Part shown: piece after piece, positions 21,519-34,500 of the stretch
Numbering within the stretch: position 1 is the first letter of the stretch
Layout: each line of letters begins with the position of its first letter
Assembly (NCBI GenBank): GCA_045837725.1
Contig: JBEWZL010000003.1
Coordinates: 1-64,000, forward strand
DNA from: Vermamoeba vermiformis
Lineage: Eukaryota > Tubulinea > Echinamoebida
Length of the DNA: 64,000 nucleotides
Direction: 5' to 3'
Program-made: the position numbers and the translations under genes
Notes under the pieces: model-generated
The model's input: only the letters and a program-made list of their open reading frames with translations
Databases searched by the model: none
Told to the model about the DNA's origin: nothing

Positions 21519-23799
21519 TTACTCTTCGATGTCAACAGAGCTGTTTTTAGATTCATTCGATGAGGTAGAACTCGAGGAGCTCGAAGAAGAGCTGTCAGAG
21601 TCCGAATCTGACTCTACTTGCTTGTTCAAGTTTTCTTTTGATTCATCTCTTTCAAGCGCTATTTCGGCACTTGGAGCACGTGCATTATCAGTTGATTGTT
21701 CAATAGCAGCTGTCGGCTCTAAAGATTTGAACTCTTCAGTTGTCTTGGATTCGGGTGGCAAAGAATCACGTTTGGACACGCCAGAAACGTTAGACAATGA
21801 TCTCAAACCGCTCTCCATATTCACTGCTGAACTAGTACGGTTGCTTGTATCTGTACCCTTCAAGCCACGACGAGGAGTAATGACTGTCAAAACGTTAGTT
21901 CACATTGTTGCGAATGCCATTTTTGGCACGTACCTAAGATTTGAATGAAACCGCGCGCAGTGAAGAAGGTGTAAGTGACGAACCAAATTGTGTAGAAACC
22001 AGCGGGACTCCAGTAGACCGGTCGAATGAGAATGAACAACGCGCTTACGACCACCAACAAATTGAAAATTCCACTCAACATAATCAATCGTGAAATCTAG
22101 TATTATATTAGGCTGAGATAAATAACATGACGCCTAAAGAAATCACTTACTCGTTGCAACTTCTTGTCTTTCGTGCTGAGGTTCTTCTTCGTTTTAATGA
22201 ACTCTCGGCTCGTCTTTCTGTACGTCAAAAATATCCAAATAGACATCACTAACATTGCCACATTATACACAGCGGCATTAGCAATGACGACGGTGCTAAA
22301 GGCCGGTAAATCGAGACCTCTGGTAAGTCCTCCAGCCAGATCCAAAATGAATAATATTATAATAACGACGATGAATAGTGGTTTTAAGCGCTCCAAGAAT
22401 GGGCTGACGGTGAGCTTGGTTCTACGCTTCGACAGTACTTCTTGCCTACAAAAGGAAATGTCAACTTCTAAAAATAATTTCACAAAGGGACGATTTGTCC
22501 TGTTTTTGCAATGACTCAGAAGCGAATCACTCCTGGGACTGCTTTGCAGTAGCTAAGATTCGCTGCAGTATAGTCATTCAATCGCTTACCAATAGAAAAT
22601 AACCAAAAAGTTGGTCGCCATGCCAAAAGGAAAACTGAACGTGATTAATACTTGACTGGCGGTGTAGTGCGTGATTCTATGAATGAAAAGCGGGTCTACG
22701 CACACGTAAGCAGTGCGAACTAAAGAATATTGCGTCAGAAATCAATACCGGACAAATAAATGTGACCAGAGTGTCTCTTCTTGAAACAACAAAAAGTCCA
22801 CTTACTCATCAATCCCATAGCCTCAGAAATGCAAATAAATTGCACGACATTTAATCGACAGCCTTGTTGCTTGACGGAATAACCAAACATGACTAGAGTG
22901 AAGATCAGGGTTGAAACGTGGATGGCGGCCAGTAGGACTTGCCATGCAATCATGCCGTGTGATCCGACAACGGTTTCCCATTTGTTTTCATCTACGCAGA
23001 ATAAAAAGCTGTTAGAATTGGTTCGTGCGTAAATAATTTAACAATTCACAATAGATCCGAACACATTTTCGACCTCGTAAATCAAAATAACGTCAACAAT
23101 ATACATTTGACCGAATGATTAATATGAGATTAATAACGCGCAAAAGTGATCATACCAAAACTCGAAATTGAGATCGTCAATGTGCCATTTTCCGAACTAT
23201 TCAATAGTTTGCGAATAGCGTTATAGTCGTCAAACCATATATCACCAGCTATTAAAGTGATATCGTCTGAATTTTCACCGGTAACGTAGTACATGTTGCG
23301 CCCAGGAGGCAGATCTGCCCGCAATCAAATCAGTAATGAAAAAAAAGCATTCAAATTGATTAGATTATCATATAATGAACCATTCATACCTTGCCGACTT
23401 TGAGCTATCGCTCCGACTGCTCCTCTACTTTGGATGTGGCGCAACGAACTTTCAATAGGAACAGGACTGACCAATAATACAAATTTGCCGGTCAAATCAC
23501 CACCGTCATCTAATACTAACGGGTAAGGAATATTTTCTATTTCTAATGACCGTGGCGAGCCTCCGTATTCGATTAATACGAAGGAGGTCGTAATATTGTG
23601 TTCGAACACGGTGACAGTGCATTGTGCAGCACTTGCAAATAGACATAAAGCTATAGCGCCTATTTGAAAAGGAGAATTAGCGTTATTATTAATGGATCTG
23701 GATGCAAAAGCAGTAATAACCGCTAGACAACAATCTAATTAACTTACCGTAGATGTACAAGCTTCCGAATCCTCCGTTGTTTCGCCTTGTGCTGCTCAT
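21519..23799 (-). CDS. PA-domain seven-helix membrane protein with acidic Ser-rich tail
   Basis: Exons 23748-23799, 23390-23659, 23156-23314, 23050-23073, 22806-22991, 22590-22719, 22151-22445, 21934-22096 and 21519-21883 (547 residues). The N-terminus has a signal/anchor segment. Residues about 35-125 resemble a protease-associated (PA) fold (GDLTGKFVLLVSPVPIESS, SRGAVGAIAQS). About seven hydrophobic helices follow from exon 5 to exon 8. The cytoplasmic tail ends in SDSDSSSSSSSSSTSSNES, much like the tail of the class C GPCR in this window. PA domains bind ligands or partners in the lumen or outside, so a receptor or sorting role is plausible, but I do not recognise the 7TM family. The fourth exon is only 24 bases and is the least certain part. 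Confidence 0.75.
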
Positions 23800-24032
23800 A
23801 TTCGAGAGTATTTAGGTTTAAACGGGACAGGACATGAGCGAGATAGTGCGATGTGACAGTCAATCAAAAAAAAAAACCGCTAATTTTAGAACTTCGATGA
23901 ATTGTTGCTTGGAACGCATTCCATTAAAAAGCCATAGATTAACCACCGATATAATTAACCGAACTTTTATTTGGGTTTCTAATCAAAAAGTTAATGAATG
24001 TAACCGATACGGACAAAGATCTTACTGATCGG

Positions 24033-24925
24033 TTAGCTAGCACCAGTCTTTACTTCAACAGCGACTTTGTGCAGCTCCTCGTCGTCAATGACACGCTCTT
24101 TTGGCTTTTCACGTTGTTGATTTACGGTGGAAGCTTCGATGTCTTTCTCTCCAGATGTCGCGGATGTGTACACAGCATTGTAGCTATGTCGTGACATCCA
24201 CGTCAAGAGTACTTGATGCTGCACAGGCCTCCACAATAACTCCTTCTCGGCTTCACGGAGCGGGAACCAAGATCGTTGTCTGAACTCGCACTCTTCGTAG
24301 TCATTGACGATTTGTTTGGTCTAGTGTTGCACACAATTAGCTGACCGACTTGTAGACGCGAATTTTGAGGGTATTATTAACGAATAGGAGCACTTACCAG
24401 CAGAGCGTAATAGTGAGTGCGGTTCTTCTTGCCGTCCACGAAGACGCCAATCTTCTCCTGGACCTCTCCGACCACGCCAGCTTCTTCGAGAGTCTCGCGC
24501 ACAGCACCGTCTTCAGGGGCCTCTCCTGGACAAACACAAGATCAGCCCACAGAAACTCAGTGAAAACAATTGGAAAATTCAACGATTTCAGCATATTTGT
24601 CTCGTGTCCGCGCTGCATTCGTTAACTTTCATTAGAGTTGCAATAGTCTTACCAAGTTCAAGTGTTCCAGCGGGCAAGATCCACTTTCCTGTGTGGCCAT
24701 TACTTGAGATGAGTAAAATATTCTTCTTGTTCTCGGACAAAACGACGCCTATTTTTCCACAATTTAATTCTAATTTTAAAAAATATTTGGACGTTTTGAA
24801 AACGTACATCCGGCTCTGTTCTTAAAGCCATCTCCGTCTCTTGGAGGTTTAGGAACTACAGGCTTCGTGGTATGGCGTGTAGCCTTCTTAGTAGATTGAA
24901 TTCCAGTGGCTGCGGCGATGGGCAT
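24033..24925 (-). CDS. Nudix hydrolase, DIPP-like
   Basis: Exons 24808-24925, 24653-24748, 24398-24525 and 24033-24320 (209 residues). The Nudix box is complete across an exon junction: GTLELG, then EAPEDGAVRETLEEAGV, matching GX5EX7REUXEEXGU except that Thr takes the place of the first bulky residue. GKWILPAG before it and the layout after it resemble diphosphoinositol polyphosphate / diadenosine polyphosphate hydrolases. Basic and Pro-rich residues precede the fold, and a charged tail of about 60 residues follows. It would hydrolyse a nucleoside or inositol diphosphate-linked substrate. The ATG at 24925 is chosen because the open frame before it has no other ATG. Confidence 0.88.
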
Positions 24926-25219
24926 TTTGTTTCGGCTCGCTCCAAGCGATGCGATCAGGAATGATGAAGTTCTGCGCAACAGTTTCGGAGGTTTGAAAGA
25001 CCTTGGAAGAAAGTTGCTCAAGGCATAAAATGTGGTAGTGTGTTACTAAGTACGAATGAAGTTGCTTCATTTGTTTTCAGACCCAGTTTTTTTATCTCCG
25101 ATCGCGGGAAATTTAGTCCGAAAACTAAATCTTATAGAAAAACAACCAAAAACAACCAATCAGGAGATTTGGCGCAGACGGTACTATTGGATGAGACAAA
25201 GATCTTTATTTACAAGAGA

Positions 25220-26506
25220 TTATTCGACGCTATCAAGTTTATCCATCGCGGTCGTAGGTCCGGACATCGAGTGCTCTTTCTTTTTAGTATTCTTTTTTGG
25301 AAACAGTACGAATAGTTGCAACATAATGCCGTTACACTGTGCTACAAAGAAGTTGATGGTAACGATGTATGACACTAAGACGGGCAGTATTAGCATTACG
25401 ATGCACGCCAACAACATTGGCGGGAGAGTAAATCCAAAAATAAATCGCATTTTTCTTAATTTGACAATCGCTGCTTGAATGCCTCGAGAGCTGTCGAATT
25501 GTGGATTGTTAGCCGTATGCTTGCTCATGACATTTATAAGGTGCGTCAATAGGGATACGACAGTGATTACTAGCGAGCTGAAGAAGACCAATACAATTAC
25601 CACTAAGAACCGCAGAAATGCTAAGCAACGGTGATTAATAGATTGTACTTAGTCTAGCGTTAATTATTAATCTTACCGATCTGCATCGAGGTATCTACAC
25701 TCAGGTACACACCAAAAGAATACACTCCACCGCATAACGCAGCTATAGTACTTGATGCAACTAGCATCGAGTAATATACTTTAGGTTTGTTCTTCACGAC
25801 TCCAAGGCTCGATTTGAATTGAAGGTTCAAGCCGATGTACACTGCCAAGAATGCCCAGCCAATGAATGACAACCACGCGATAAAGAATGTAAAGACAGAG
25901 GCCAAGCTTGAGTAGATGTAATTGTCTGAGCCCCATATATACAAGCCAAAGAACGCTCCAAAGACTGAAGCGAGGGTGAGGTCAGTGGATAATTTCGAAA
26001 TATCAGTTTGTGTACGTACAAGAGGCTTGCAAAACACTGCAGACTGTCGTGAAGATTTGAAGGCGAAATTTCTTCGCATTTGAGCGCTCATACAATCGTA
26101 AGCGAAAGAATTGTATGAACGAGAGCAACACATTCAAACTCGCAACTGCGACCAAGCAAATGCACAAAATATACACTGCAAGCACGTTAGTGTCGCAATC
26201 TTGATTCCTTTGATCGTAAAATATTCCAGCGCCAGTCCAATTTTCGTCACATTCGCACGTTGAGTCAATCGTGCACGTGCCATGACCTAAAATACAATAA
26301 TAATTAAAATATTAACACGTTAATTGATCACAGACTATTCATGATAAATTGCTAAAAATTAAGCATGTATTAAAGAACTAAATATATCAAATTTTACCAG
26401 AGCAAAGTGCCAGGTAGGGAAGTGTGTGATCCAAACAAGTAGCCTTCACGGTTGATGATATGGCGGCAATTAATATTATGATCAATATTCTCCTAAGGGG
26501 CATCAT
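25220..26506 (-). CDS. EGF-like seven-helix membrane protein
   Basis: Exons 26398-26506, 26020-26286, 25677-25964 and 25220-25620 (354 residues). A signal peptide leads into a Cys-rich EGF-like unit (CSGHGTCTIDSTCECDENW) that spans the first intron. Seven hydrophobic helices follow: one in exon 2, three in exon 3 and three in exon 4. The tail is short and basic (PKKNTKKKEHS). I do not recognise the helix bundle as a named receptor class. Receptor-like topology is read from the sequence, and any signalling role is inferred. It lies in tandem with the Nudix and PA-7TM genes on the same strand. The ATG at 26503 is also in frame. Confidence 0.75.
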
Positions 26507-26801
26507 TACGGGTTACATTAAAAGGTGTGGTACTTTGACACCGCGATTTCGGAAACTAAAAATCTTCCGTGTTAGATCGGTGGCACACTCATTAACGACA
26601 TTACTGCATGCAATGAAGTCGAGCAATGGAGCCAATATTATCTACGGCGGTCTGTTTTCAGTCGCTCCAATAGGTCTATTGAATAGCCATCCAATTTCCT
26701 CAAATGGCAACTAATCGTCGTTGAGCTATTGAATGCGTACTTTTTTCCGTCAGTCATTAGGTAAACATGTACATTTAGTATTTAATAAATAAAGGTTAGG
26801 C

Positions 26802-29800
26802 TTATGATTCACTTTCGCTTCGCGAGACCGGTGAATCTAGGCTCTCGTCATCGCTTCCGTTATTCATATTCACATTGTTATTAGCTGCGTTATTATCCTG
26901 GAACATCGAGTTTGAATTCATTTGCATAATCTCAGCGATCACCTCAGGCTGAAGCTTTGCACTAGACACCGTGCTGGAACTGCGACTTGACGAATTCGAG
27001 GCTGAAAAATAAATTTAGTCCATCTCTTCTAATAACTCGAGTACCAGTTTAATACGTACCAGATGAGGAGCTCGACGACGAGATTGGTTGCTGCATGCTC
27101 TTCTTTTCTGAAGACGAGCTCTTGGACGAAGACTTTTGACTCTTTTTGTCGTCCGCAAAAAACATCACTGGAGGCGGTAACGCGACACTAGAATAATACA
27201 TCATTATAAGACCCATTCAATATCTTTGAGCCAAGTAACGGTTCGCAAAGAAAGAACATAGACTCGTACCTGTCTTCCACAGAGGTCGCGTCCGAGACAT
27301 CACCCATCAACACTGCTTTGCTCTCGTAATATCGCTTGCTTGTTTCGATGGATTGAATCCACTCCTGTATTATCATATTGTAAGTGACTACTATATATTG
27401 TGAGGATGACTTGGACCGTACCTGTCCCATCTCTTCTGTTTCGGTCAAGAAAATGTAAGTGCGACTGGCGTACTTGGAGCCAATAGAAAATCCGTATTTG
27501 AATTTGCGGTTAGTTTTCTTCAGCTCAGCTTCGTCCAGTGGCTTCACGACGCTGTTGGGAATGTACAATGCGCCTGCTGTCTTCACCCAGTTCTGTCATA
27601 CAACGCATTTGTTAGTCGATTCTTTCTCGGCCCAAAAACCGACCAATCATCACATACCTTGACTTTTTTATCGTTGTAAATGAACAATGTTTCTCCTCTG
27701 CATTGTTATTAGTATAAATATCGTCGGAAAGGTCACGTGTGACGCGCGTACCTCAAGACGCACCAACGACGCTGCACCTTGCTTTTCTTGGCTTGTTTCC
27801 ACAACCAGCCCTCGTACTCATCGGGCGGAGATAAAAACTGCTCAATTCTCTTCTCTTTCTTCCTTGCCTTGGCGAGTTCCCTGACCGGTGATGATTAGCT
27901 TTCTGAACAAACTACAAACCAATTAGCACGTACTTGTTCAATGCCTTGACTTTCTCGGCCTTGTCTCGCAATAACTTGTCTCGCTGCGCCATTTCTTGCA
28001 TGAATTGACGACGCAACTCTTGTTCTTTGGAGTCGAATTTCAGCTTTGCAGTGGACAACAAACGATCGACCTCGGGACCTTTTTCGACTACAGAAGGGTA
28101 TTAGCACATGTATAGTACGTGGTTTAGACTCATACCGTTGTTTTCTAGTTGTCTTATTTTAGCCTGAAGTTCTGAAATCTGACCATCTTTTTCAGCTTTC
28201 AGATCTCGTTCACGAGCTTCAAACATCTGCAACAAATGCACCTCTTGCTCTAAAATATCATTTTGTATTAGTAACAGTAATCATAACTTCGTACTAGAAG
28301 TTCCGTACCTTTGACTTTCTGTCGCGTGACTTCTGCAGCAGCTGCCAACTCCTTCTTCAACGAGTTTTCGCGCGCTTCTAATTCAGCTATTTTAGCGATG
28401 CATTCATCGACTGATTTCTTCAGCTCGTCGTTCTCCAACTTCAGATCATCGGTGTTGAGGATTGACACGTTGGAGCTCTGACGCGACAATGACTGGTCGC
28501 GCTGCAAGCTAGCAATGAGTTTCTCCAAATTCTCGGTCTTGACTCGGTATCGCGTGGCATCGCTCTTGGCAGACTCTAACTCTTGGTTCAACTCTTCGCG
28601 TTCTCGGTACAGCTCTTTGTTCTCTTTGTTCAAAGCCTCCAACTCGCCTTCAAGCGCTTTGTACTCTTCTTCAACTTGGCGCAGTTTTGACAAAAAGTCT
28701 TGGCCTTCAGTGTCCACGCTCTGATTCAAGGCGCCGTTAACATGGTTCATTTCACCGCTCTGCTTTAATGCTTGTAACTGCTCCGTCAGTTGTTCTGTCT
28801 CTTTGGCACGCAAGTCGTTCTCTCGTTTCTTCCTGAGCAGGTCCATCTCGAGTGAGTCAATCTTTTGCGCCATAATTAACTTGTCGTCCTCGAGCTTCTT
28901 GACCACTTCTCGGAGTCTCTTGATGTCTGCCTTTTGTGCCTTGTCTAGGGCCTCAGTTTCAGTTCTAAAGCTGGCCAAGTCAATCTGTAGCGTGTTGCGC
29001 TCAGACCTCAACAACAAAATCTCATTCCTCAACGACTCGATGCTGTCGCCGTTAGATTCGGGATAAAAGCTGTTGGTGCTGGAACTCGGTGTCATATTAT
29101 TTGGCGTGCCATTAGGGAAGCTTTGAATGTTGAGAGCAATTGAACTGCCAACATTGCTCGGCGGTGGCAACGGAATCCTTGGAGTGCTTTGAAGTGAACC
29201 TGGGTTGGACCCATTGTCACTGTCGATTTGGTTCGTGTTATTGGATTGTAGCAGACTTGGGTCAGGCACGACAACTACGCTGGGAACTGTTTCTTGCTCT
29301 GGCTTGCTGTTGGTGTTTGAAGGGACTTTCGCTGGACTAGCCTTGGGACTCGACAAATTGTTCTCTTGAGCTACTGTCACATTCGCCTTCTCACCGCTGA
29401 CTGCATCAAAATTTTGCGCCAATTTCACGGGTGTGACTTGCGGTGTAGTCCGCGGAGATGTGGCCAGTACTGGTGAGCTCAGCATCATCGAGTTACGATT
29501 GGCTATTCAATGAATGAAGTGTTAGTCTCGAGCTGACCGATGTAAATGCACGTACGAAATCTCGAAGGAGATCTGAACACGCCACTACGTCGTTTGATCA
29601 TGGCAACTTCGTCCCAAGTCACTTTAGGATACTTCAAGAATATTGTTGCCAAAAATGGAATTAGTCGTTGGGAGTTTCCCTGCGATGCACCTACGTTAGC
29701 TACAGCGATATATTGGCAATTTCAGACCACTTACTCGCACGATATCTGGCGCCGAAATAAATTTGTTGCAGTCTATTTTTTCAGCATTTCTTAACAGTGC

Positions 29801-31023
29801 TTCAGCGCGTTGTTCGTCGTCGTAGATCTGTCAATCACGAGATTGAATTAGAATGTGACACGTGACAGGTGGAAATACTCAAACCGTACGTTCATAATGA
29901 CTTCGGGCGAATCACATTTTGACGGCTCTAATTGGTGCAACAATATCGCGAGTAAACGACAGTCCTATGCGATAGCATCGTTAGTGCCCATTTTTCACGT
30001 GATATTTCCCAATTTGGAAGTACCTGTAATTCACCAAATGAAGTAACGGTGTCTGACACTTGCGCAGCTTTTAAATGAAAATTGAACCAGCGCAACAAAG
30101 AGTCTTCAGCAGCTTCATCAGGCTGATTAGCCAAAGCCCTGACGCTGCTCATTAACAAAATGCGCACAATTTGCGCGAGCACACCGAGCACCAGTGTTGG
30201 CTGAATAGAAAATTATTAATGAATAGTTATGAAGGTCAAATATTGATTTCTAGCGACGATATCCGTCCAAATCTATTGTCATAATTTGAAAATTTATTTC
30301 AATTTGTAACGATTAAAAATGCTTTTGATCCCGTACAATACTCGGGATCCCTCAATTACGTACCGTTCCTGAGCTTAAATCTTGTGCATCTACGTTGACT
30401 ATATTGCACCCAAGCTTCTTAGCGCCATCCAATGCAATCTATTAATGGTGATTTAGTTTCCAGCTGAAAATAGCCACACATTCGGGAAATATTGCAATTA
30501 ATGAAAATCAATTAATCGTTTCAAATTGTAATATAAAGCGCTCTATTACCTTCAAATTCTCGAGTTTTGAGAAAAATTGGTTCACGCTGGAGAATCTGGT
30601 GGTTGGAGGTCTCGCTAAAGCGTTTGGATCGATTAACGCAACTAACCGACTAATAAAAATAATTAATATATTACCATAGGTAAAATATACAATTAGCAAT
30701 TATTAATGAAAGATTTAGAGGCACTGGAAAATTAATTCCATTTAATCGTGAAATGGTTGGTATTGCGATACTTACCACAAGATTACACCGTCAGTAATTT
30801 TCTCGAATACCTCGTCATTAGCGGGATTGATATTTGTATCGCCAAGAGCTGTATTGATGAAGTTGACCAAATCTGTGCACACAACAGTTAATTAATCAGA
30901 ATCTACAAAGAGCGATGCGATGCGCCTCGTATATATATTAATTTTTCGATTTTTCGCACCTCGTTTTTCGCGTTCGCTGGCGCTGTGTTTTATCGCATCC
31001 AGCACCTTAACTGACGTGGTCAT
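26802..31023 (-). CDS. Fimbrin-type double CH domain / coiled-coil / PH protein
   Basis: Seventeen exons (30960-31023, 30776-30872, 30550-30649, 30364-30438, 30024-30200, 29890-29964, 29735-29827, 29556-29679, 28309-29502, 28136-28249, 27934-28087, 27752-27880, 27658-27697, 27422-27592, 27270-27364, 27060-27187, 26802-27001) give 1009 residues. Residues 1-268 are two calponin-homology domains in the fimbrin/plastin style: FINTALGDTNINP, DGVILCRLVALIDP, then LLRWFNFHLK. About 340-780 is a long coiled coil. About 785-900 is a PH domain (EGWLWKQAKKSKVQRRWCVL to EWIQSIETSKRYY). The end is Ser-rich. Likely role: tying actin filaments to phosphoinositide-bearing membrane. Plastins have four CH domains and EF hands; here only one pair is present and the EF hands are absent. 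Confidence 0.88.
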
Positions 31024-31511
31024 CACTCCACTATTGGTTGCGCTCCAAGCTTTTGAAATCGGAGCTATATTTATATAGTTTGGCCTGTAATGGTCCTCAC
31101 GTTAAACCGCACAAGAAATAAGCATTGTCATTTTTGCCCGACGTTTGCCCTCCGAACCGGCGACCAGAAAATAATGGGCGGAAACATCTTTTCCGCTGCT
31201 TCAAAGGGCATTCTAACATTAACTAAGGAGGCTATTCATTAATTCAACAATCCGGATCCAAATGATAGAAGTTAGTAATTCTAAAAGGACTTGTCGAACA
31301 AGATGACATGAATTAATCCTTACATTCGACCACAGTCCCAAATTCTAGTAGAACGATCCGCAGATTTTTCTGCCCCGTTCGATTTAAATTTTTTTGACCG
31401 TTTCGCAATTGTGAGGCCTAAAATTCGTTTGGAACTTCTGTCTATTTTGTACATTTAATGGACCCTAAGAGCCACTTGTAATATATATTAGTAGGGCGTA
31501 GTATCAAAAAT
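31024..31511. other. Divergent intergenic region
   Basis: About 490 bases between the start codons of the CH/PH gene and the large mitochondrial protein gene, which point away from each other. Both promoters should lie here. I see no open frame, repeat or RNA gene. Confidence 0.5.
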
Positions 31512-34500
31512 ATGGCTCAGATCAAGGGGTCATTAAACCTATTGACGAGGCACTTGCAATCCAAGCGGTCTCGTACCTTGGACACGTGCAAGAGTATTTA
31601 TAAAAATTTGCAGGTAATGTTATAGCCACGAGAACAGATTTACAGCACCCACAATGATGAGATCTGGCAATGGAAACCGAAAATAATTTTTAATTAATTA
31701 TATTTACTTCTAGGGTTCAAATGTCACCACCAAAACTTTATTTGCGCAATCCAACACACAAATAAGATTTTATGCAAAAGAAACAGCTGGTGATAAAAAG
31801 ACATCCAAAGATTAGTAAGTGACAACTACCCAATGCGACTTCAAAGCTCATAATATTGTAAAAATATATACTATAATATTTATACGCTTTCAAACCATAA
31901 TTCGACCCATTACCAATGACGCACTGGATCATTGAACTCACATCCGATCCACGCACCCCTCGCGGTTGTAGCGATCCAAATCTATTTTATTTACATAACA
32001 AGCATATCTAATTATTAAAATATAGTTATGCCAATATTAATGCCGAGTGGGAAAAACAAAAAGGCAAGATCGAAGCAGATTTGGCTGAGAAGGAGAAGAA
32101 AGGACCGGGCCGCATTGCTCGCTTTTGGGACTCAATGACTGGTCGCAAAGAAGAATTCAAACGCAAAGCTGCGGAGAAGAAAGCCTTCAAAGCCTCGCGA
32201 GAAAAGCTCGAAGAGGATCGTGCTGAGCGAGAGGGCCGTGGCTACCGACAAGATTTACGAGACAGTAAGTACATTCAATATGCTATGTGCATAGCCTATT
32301 ATGCAAATAACGTATGAGATGCTTACATTTTTGCATTACAAAGGAGAAAAAACTCGTAAACAAGACGTGGAAGAGCTTTCATTCGCTGACAAATGGAAAA
32401 AAATGCGAGAAAGTCGTAGAAAGCGTAGTGATCGCTCAATTTACGAACGATTTTTCATCGAAGAATGGATGCTCCATCCAAACGTGCTCATCGGCACGAA
32501 GTACACCAACATGGACTTCTGGTGGGACGGTAACTCGAGCAATCAGCTGACACTCTACCAAGAGCGCTCAGAACTCGTGACCAAGTTGCTTGATCAGCGC
32601 TGGGGCCACAAACGATCTGAAATTGTGCGCAATATGATGCGTGAAAGCGAGAAGAAACGCGATGACTTGAGAGTCAAAACAGAACATAGAAACCCGTTAG
32701 GTATGTAGTGAATATATATACGCGGCTTTTTATTAATTTGTATCGTAGTTGGCGATGAGAAGTGGCAAGATAGACCATTCTGGATGCGATCTGCGATGGT
32801 TCTTGACAACGTTTTTCCAGTGTTAGAAAAACAAGCGATGAATCTGTACGACTTGAAAGAAGCGGAACAATACACCTCCGACTTGAGATTTATTTGGGAG
32901 AAACAAGAAGAATACGTCGAGTCCTTAAAATACTCGCGCGACATCCAGTAAGTCAATAATTTTAGTTTCTTTTGGACCCCGCTAATAGTATCTAGGGCTT
33001 TGATGGTGAAGAATCGAATTCCCGAAGAAGTTCACGAAGTCGCTGACTTCCCAATTCCCCGTAAGATTTCTCCGGAGCTGTCCCGTAAAATCGAAGCAGA
33101 GATGATTCCCGCCACCACGGAAGTGGATCCGATCGCCGACATTATCGAAGGTTTGAAGCAAGGCAAACCCATTCCTTATGGCCCTGATTTAGATCTCAAC
33201 AAGACTTATGATGTACGTGCCACAAATACTACCTCGCTTAGTTTTGAAACTCACAACCGTATTTAGAAATACAATGCCCCCGTACATTTTCCTGAATTGG
33301 ACAGAGCCGTCGCGAAGTTCGAAGAAAAGTTGCGTAAACAGAGAGAATTTAATCCTGATGACTACGAGACTGAAGAAGAACGAGAAAAGGCGCGAAAACA
33401 TTTTGAAGGCATGGCTGAGCTCGAGAAGTTCATCAATGAACGACGCGTGTTTTTGGAACGAAAACATCTTGAAGAGTTCCAAGAGCGCGAAGGCATCAGC
33501 TTGGAATCTATTCAGACCTACACCGAAGAAGAACTTGCTTACGAAGTTGAGCGTCAACTCGCGTACTTAACCGGTCAACCGTTTGAGAAAGAGCAACCGT
33601 TTTCATGGGACCAATTGCAAAAGAAGAAAGAACTCGAAGCCAAAGCCGCGGCCGCAAAGGCTGCTGACGGCACTGCTGCTCCCACTGACGCTGCAGGTGC
33701 TACAACTACAGAGGGCGCTGCGACTACCGATGCTGCCAGTGCGGATCCCAACGCTGCTGCTCAAGGTGGAGCTCAAGGCGCTGCTCAAGAGCCGCCCCCA
33801 GCTCAAATGATCATTGACACGACTCCTGACGAGGACGACCCTGCTGCCAAGTTGAAGGCTGAAGCCAAGCGAAGAAAAGAAGCTGCAAAGAAAGCCGCAG
33901 CTGCCAAGCCCAAACCTATGACTAAAGAAGTCTTGAAGTTGTTCCCTGACGCTGAAGAACAAGCCAAACGTCTCAAATTCACTGAAGAGGACGATGAAAT
34001 GTTCGAAGGTGAAGACGACTGGATCGAAGAGATGTGGGAAGAGGAGTACAAAAACACTCCCAAGTTCACGCCAAAAGAATTGGAGTTCCGTAAAGTCATG
34101 GCTCAAGGAGCTGAAATCGACATGTTGAGACTTCGTCGAGAAAACAGAGTTCCTATTCCCGCCCGCGAACCTGAAACAGTGATCGATCGCATGTGGCAGA
34201 AGTGGCTCGATAAAGAATACGACGTCGCGTACACCGATCCCCACCAAACAATCAAAGAGCTGACAGAGTTTGCGCTCAAGCCACCACTCATTGACGTCGT
34301 TGTGATCAAGAAATTCATCGAAGACCAATTGACCAAGACAAACGGAATCTTGCGGCCGTACTATGCCACTAAGATTGAAGTTATGATGAAGTACCGCGAT
34401 CAAGTCCGAATGTACATGGACGAGCGCGTGTACATGATTCCACGTAAGATCTTGATTTACAATCAACAACAAGTGCTGCAAGAAGATGAAGACGGAGGCA

